32,960 nucleotides of DNA from Hymenopellis radicata (lineage: Eukaryota; Basidiomycota; Agaricomycetes; Agaricales; Physalacriaceae): contig JADNRX010000563.1 of the NCBI GenBank assembly GCA_015501595.1, positions 1-32,960 on the forward strand, written 5' to 3'. A program made the translations under genes and the position numbers. This document shows, in pieces, positions 30,101 to 32,960 of this stretch. Numbering within the stretch: position 1 is the stretch's first letter; each line of letters begins with the position of its first letter. Below the pieces are notes generated by a model. The model was given only the letters and a program-made list of their open reading frames with translations, searched no databases and was not told the origin of the DNA.

Positions 30101-30205
30101 GATGAAAAAAAGTCACGTTCTGCAAGATTTGTGGTCAGCGCGACGGCTAGATGGCGCGCACTTTTGTCGTGGTCTGGGTGCGGGTAGCGTGTGGGTAAAG
30201 GCAAG

Positions 30206-30981
30206 ATGAGAGAACGCGAAGCCCGGGCTTCTTCCACGCTCCAATCTTACCCCTCCCAGTTTGGTTCCAGCGCCGCCCACAGCAGTCATCGTGGATCCCC
30301 TTCCTCAAGGCCTCGGCCATCGGCTTGCTCGTATGGCTCTATTGCTCTGGGTCTCTTGGTTGGTGAAGATTACCAGAATCACATTCAGGAAACGTGGGTA
30401 TCAATTCTACACACTTGGGCCATGCTAATACTATATGTACAGGGTAACGAGTACCCAATCCCAGGCAACCTTGACCTCCTCCATTGTATACGCAGGGATG
30501 GCTGGACGGACGAGCAAGCCCACAAGACCATTGGTTCCCATTCATATCCCTATTACTCCAAGCAAACCTTTGAACTCCCTTTATCATCCGCCACGACGCT
30601 CCTCATCGCTCGCGGTACGCTGTCGGCAGGCAACGTACATCTTTCGACTTCCCCGGTATCTTTAGACCAAATACTCTTGCAAGTCGACGCGCATTATTAC
30701 ACCCCAGCATCCCTCCTTCGTATGGTCCGAAAGAGAAATTGAATGAGGTTGATGGAAAGTTCCGTAACAGTGAAGATCTTCAGGTTTTTGGCAGTTCCAA
30801 GCATGAAGACCTCGTTATGCAGCCGGAGGTGCGTTTTGACAGGACGTTTACGAGTGGCATGTTGGGGCTTAGCTTAAGCACGGCCATTCATGGCAATGTT
30901 GCGAGGTTTCCAAGTGGGACGCTGACGGAGCGGGCCATAGGCTACAAGTCGAATTCGGGATACGTATACGCAGCGATCTAA
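30206..30981 (+). pseudogene. Hypothetical gene with intron and frameshifts
   Basis: Exon 1 (30206-30393) reads MREREARASSTLQSYPSQFG and ends NHIQET. An intron GTGGGT...GTACAG (30394-30442) joins VTSTQSQATLTSSIVYAGMA and PLVPIHIPITPSK in phase. Then the frame that looks conserved changes to QTFELPLSSATTLLIARGTL, SAGNVHLSTSP and QILLQVDAHYYTPASL, and changes again to FRNSEDLQVFGSSKHEDLVM and ERAIGYKSNSGYVYAAI, ending at the TAA. The FELPLSSxxTLLIxRGTLSxGN pattern looks like a family seen in basidiomycete genomes, but I cannot name it surely. Two frame changes without splice sites suggest a recent pseudogene. It is divergent from the F-box-like gene, 106 bp between starts. Confidence 0.45.
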
Positions 30982-31144
30982 CAATCATCAGTCTTTTCTG
31001 TTATTAATTAACCGTGCCGAGCAAACATACATATTGTCAAGAATGGGTAGACAGTTTTCGCCACAATCCCTACTTCCTGAGACTTCAAAGGCGCGATGAC
31101 CGGTCCAGTGTCCACGAGAAGGATACAAGTCGAATTCAGGATAC
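30943..31144 (+). repeat. Diverged ~181-bp tandem duplication
   Basis: TACAAGTCGAATTCGGGATAC (30943-30963) recurs at 31124-31144 with one mismatch. The text after each copy (CAGTCTT..., then a GAGCA-A-CATACATAT-type stretch) is also related though gapped, so the end of the hypothetical gene was partly duplicated. Confidence 0.55.
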
Positions 31145-31189
31145 ACAGTCGGACCTGAATGCACGTCAGTCTTCGTCGTGTTATAAAGT

Positions 31190-31460
31190 AAAGAGCATAC
31201 ATATGTTGAACAAGGGATACCGCAGAGCGTTGGACAGAACCGGTTCGACGTCTTTACTGCATGACACCACACAGCAGGGTACGGATCAAAGAATGGGTAC
31301 GCAGCGGGATGGTACATCGCAGTCCAATACCCACCCCAGTACATCGCGCCCAATGCTCTTGAGAACGCCTCGTCTGCAGAGACCATCGGACCCTCCGGCT
31401 CGGGCAGGAAATGAGAGGCATAATCAGGCCCGGGGGCGGGAGGCAGGGGTAAGTCCAAGG
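31190..31460 (-). pseudogene. SMN-like fragment with YG-box-type motif
   Basis: The minus strand reads LPLPPAPGPDYASHFLPEPE, then SADEAFSRALGAMYWGGYWT and AMYH. The AMYWGGYWTAMYH block (31306-31347) resembles the Tyr/Gly-rich YG box with which SMN (survival motor neuron) proteins oligomerise during snRNP assembly; the preceding acidic DEAFSRAL fits too. No Tudor domain or start exon was found upstream on the minus strand to 31700, and downstream text becomes unremarkable. It may be a C-terminal relic or the last exon of a gene whose other exons I missed. Family call is by resemblance only. Confidence 0.4.
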
Positions 31461-31799
31461 AAGCATTGTGAGGTTACGAACGTGTCAAAGTCCAGGGGTC
31501 GTGAGTTTGAGCTGTTCTCGCCACAAGTACTGGCGGCTGGTGTACTAATTCTCTACCATACCCATCACATCTCCCAAATCCGACTCTAAAGTGTATGTGT
31601 AGGCATAGACACGTTTCTTTCCTTTGTGCGGGAAACAATCGGAATGCTGTCAGAGGCGATGCGCAAAAGGGCGGAAGGATGATCACTATCGAAGGTAGTC
31701 TCTCCTAGACAGACAACGATACCCATGACGAGCGAGCAAAGTATGTGTATGTAGTTCGGCGTTTTTGGTACTGGTTCGAGTCTAATTCCTAGGCCTTAA
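31461..31799. other. Unassigned stretch
   Basis: No gene is recognised. A minus-strand open frame at 31474-31686 lacks motifs. Confidence 0.3.
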
Positions 31800-31849
31800 C
31801 AAGGCCCGACCTCGCCTGTCAAGGCCTTGTAAGGTCAGGTCGGGCCTTG
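31800..31849. repeat. 13-bp perfect inverted repeat with palindromic loop
   Basis: CAAGGCCCGACCT (31800-31812) pairs exactly with AGGTCGGGCCTTG (31837-31849). The 24-nt loop contains the palindrome CAAGGCCTTG (31820-31829). CAAGG or AAGGC words recur around it, at 31793-31803 and 31870-31877. It lies 144 bp upstream of the repeated element's left end. Confidence 0.8.
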
Positions 31850-31992
31850 CATGGAGCCTGGCAACGACGTTGCAAGGCTCAATTGGTAACGCTACAAGGG
31901 TGCTCCAAGGTCATTCTAGCCTTTCGATGTAGACACGCCGTAAATAATGAAAAATTGTTTTTATTGACGTGTTGGCGATTGACAATGACATA

Positions 31993-32960
31993 TTTACCAA
32001 TCAATACGCTGGGCTGCTAGCTGCCATACCGAACGCTAGCTGCCATGCCGGGCGCTAGCTGCCATGCTGTGCTGCTAGCTGCCCGTTTGGCTGAGTCAGC
32101 CCGCTACCTCGTCCTTCATTTCTTCTTGTATTCTCTGTACCCCACTGATTCTGTTTCTAAACGCGCAACAGCGCAACTTACGCGTGTTCCTTATTTTATT
32201 TCTCTCTTGCCGTCATATCCTGCGGTCCGGAAACGCTAGCACGCGTCCTCTGAGGCATTCGGGCCCTGTCAACGCTCGCGTCCGCCGTCGTCAATCTTAA
32301 AAGCTGAATCAGGATATCTCATCGTTTTTAACCCATCATTTCCTTTCCCTGTCAACCTCCCACACTTTTGCTGCTTGCCATATGTCAAGTATATTTGATA
32401 AGCCTGTTGGACGACCGCTCGGGAGCAAAGATGGCCCTCGCGATCCAAATGCACCGCGAAGAGGTCGACCACCGAAGGCCGCGCGTACGTCGTCTTTGTC
32501 TTGAATTTTTTTCCATTCTGATTCTTAGCAACAGAGTCATCGAATGTCGCTGCTGCACAACAAGCTGAAGACGCCGACGATGAATTCGAAGATGAGTTTT
32601 CAGATATTTCTGAGGATAATTGGGCCGAGTTGGAGCGCTGTGAGGAGGAGAAACGACGCGCCAAGAGAGCAGAAAGTCTTGCTCGTAAGTTTTGATCTTA
32701 TCTACGTTCCTAAATAGAAGTTTAGTCTTTTGCAGGCGAAGCAAAGCGGACCGCCGAGGAGTCTGCACATCGACGACGCCTTGAAGTGCTGCAGGCCGCT
32801 CGTGATAATCCTCAGTCCCGTAAGTGTCTACTAGTCTTCTGATGAATTTGTGCTCATGCTTTTCTTTAGTTCCATTCTTCAACCATATCCCCGGATTCTC
32901 ATTCGACAGCGGTTCCACCAACCAAGACCTGCAGACGACGATGATTTGGACTCGCAGGAT
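31993..32960 (+). mobile_element. Repeated element, copy 2 (cut by window edge)
   Basis: This matches 10304-11392 in the same orientation, from TTTACCAATCAATACGCTGG through the GCTAGCTGCC array, leader, exons and introns. It lacks about 135 bp present near 10590-10725 in copy 1, and 11 bp near 32120. Differences are scattered through exons and introns alike, so both copies have aged. The right part lies beyond the window. Confidence 0.7.
32382..32960 (+). CDS. Element protein, AT-hook-like, partial at window end
   Basis: Exons are 32382-32484, 32529-32694, 32736-32819 and 32870 onward, joined by introns GTACGT...TTCTTAG, GTAAGT...TGCAG and GTAAGT...CTTTAG. The reading is MSSIFDKPVGRPLGSKDGPR, RRGRPPKAA, TESSNVAAAQQAEDADDEFE, DEFSDISEDNWAELERCEEE then KRRAKRAESLAREAKRTAEE and HRRRLEVLQAARDNPQS, followed by FFNHIPGFSFDSGSTNQD. 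Two GRP cores look like AT-hooks; the Glu/Lys/Arg-rich stretch could form a coiled coil. Exons 1-3 are open, unlike copy 1, but near 32930 copy 2 seems to lack one C compared with copy 1 (GACCTGCAG against GACCCTGCAG), which probably shifts the frame. The Cys-rich end would lie beyond the window. Confidence 0.6.

Noticed and set aside
10304..32960. A composite transposon carrying cargo genes
   Set aside because: The paired copies suggest it, but the right ends are unknown, no outer target duplication was found, and both protein genes are damaged; kept only as a question.
1..32960. CRISPR array, prokaryotic operon or phage-like block
   Set aside because: All short tandem repeats have two to four units without spacers, and the genes carry spliceosomal introns.
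1..32960. Repeat-induced point mutation (RIP) in the transposons
   Set aside because: Relics differ by indels and scattered changes; by eye there is no strong C-to-T bias or AT-enrichment. A dinucleotide count (TpA/ApT and CpA+TpG) per element would settle it.

Overview
The window reads as nuclear DNA of a filamentous basidiomycete, most likely an agaricomycete. The evidence is eukaryotic genes cut by many short introns (about 41-66 nt, GT...AG), a Tnp2-type CACTA/EnSpm-like transposase, LINE fragments ending in a Cys-His knuckle, and broken copies of P450, catalase and MFS genes. No rRNA gene, convincing tRNA gene or CRISPR array was seen. Function calls rest on motifs recognised by eye. Splice sites were placed by hand; reading frames were checked across the junctions of the genes described as intact.

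Layout. (1) 1-3725: a cytochrome P450 relic is split inside its I-helix by a 5'-truncated LINE (294-3035) with a 13-bp target-site duplication, a (CAT)9 tail and a 3' stem-loop. (2) 3726-8674: mostly unrecognised, with a possible multi-intron gene end near 4670-4932 and a degenerate repeat family at 6336-6890. (3) 8675-9681: an 80-bp direct repeat followed by the 3' end of a second, unrelated LINE. (4) 10304-11690: a decayed element with an AT-hook-like/Cys-rich gene; a second direct copy starts at 31993 and runs off the window. (5) About 11914-17399: a nearly complete CACTA/EnSpm-like element with two divergent spliced genes, a Tnp2 transposase (minus) and a low-complexity accessory protein (plus). 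(6) 17522-18931: an intact six-exon WD40-like gene with a C-terminal membrane anchor. (7) 18932-22690: few genes, with a fold-back element of about 290-bp arms (20482-21291). (8) 22700-24060: an MFS (siderophore-transporter-like) pseudogene. (9) 25204-25725: a conserved-looking but unrecognised exon. (10) 26400-27830: a large-subunit catalase pseudogene without its N-terminal half. (11) 28405-30100: an intact six-exon gene with an F-box-like segment. (12) 30206-31460: a frameshifted hypothetical gene and an SMN/YG-box-like fragment. (13) 31800-32960: a strong hairpin and the second copy of the 10304 element.

Overall this is a transposon-rich accessory region. Two genes look intact (WD40-anchor and F-box-like), as does the CACTA accessory gene; the transposase has one unresolved junction. 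Metabolic genes (P450, catalase, MFS transporter) survive as relics. I see no operon or defence-like multi-gene system. The most informative items are the dated LINE insertion, the CACTA element with its exon-junction problem, the inverted fold-back element with Pol III B-box-like motifs, and the paired element copies 21.7 kb apart.
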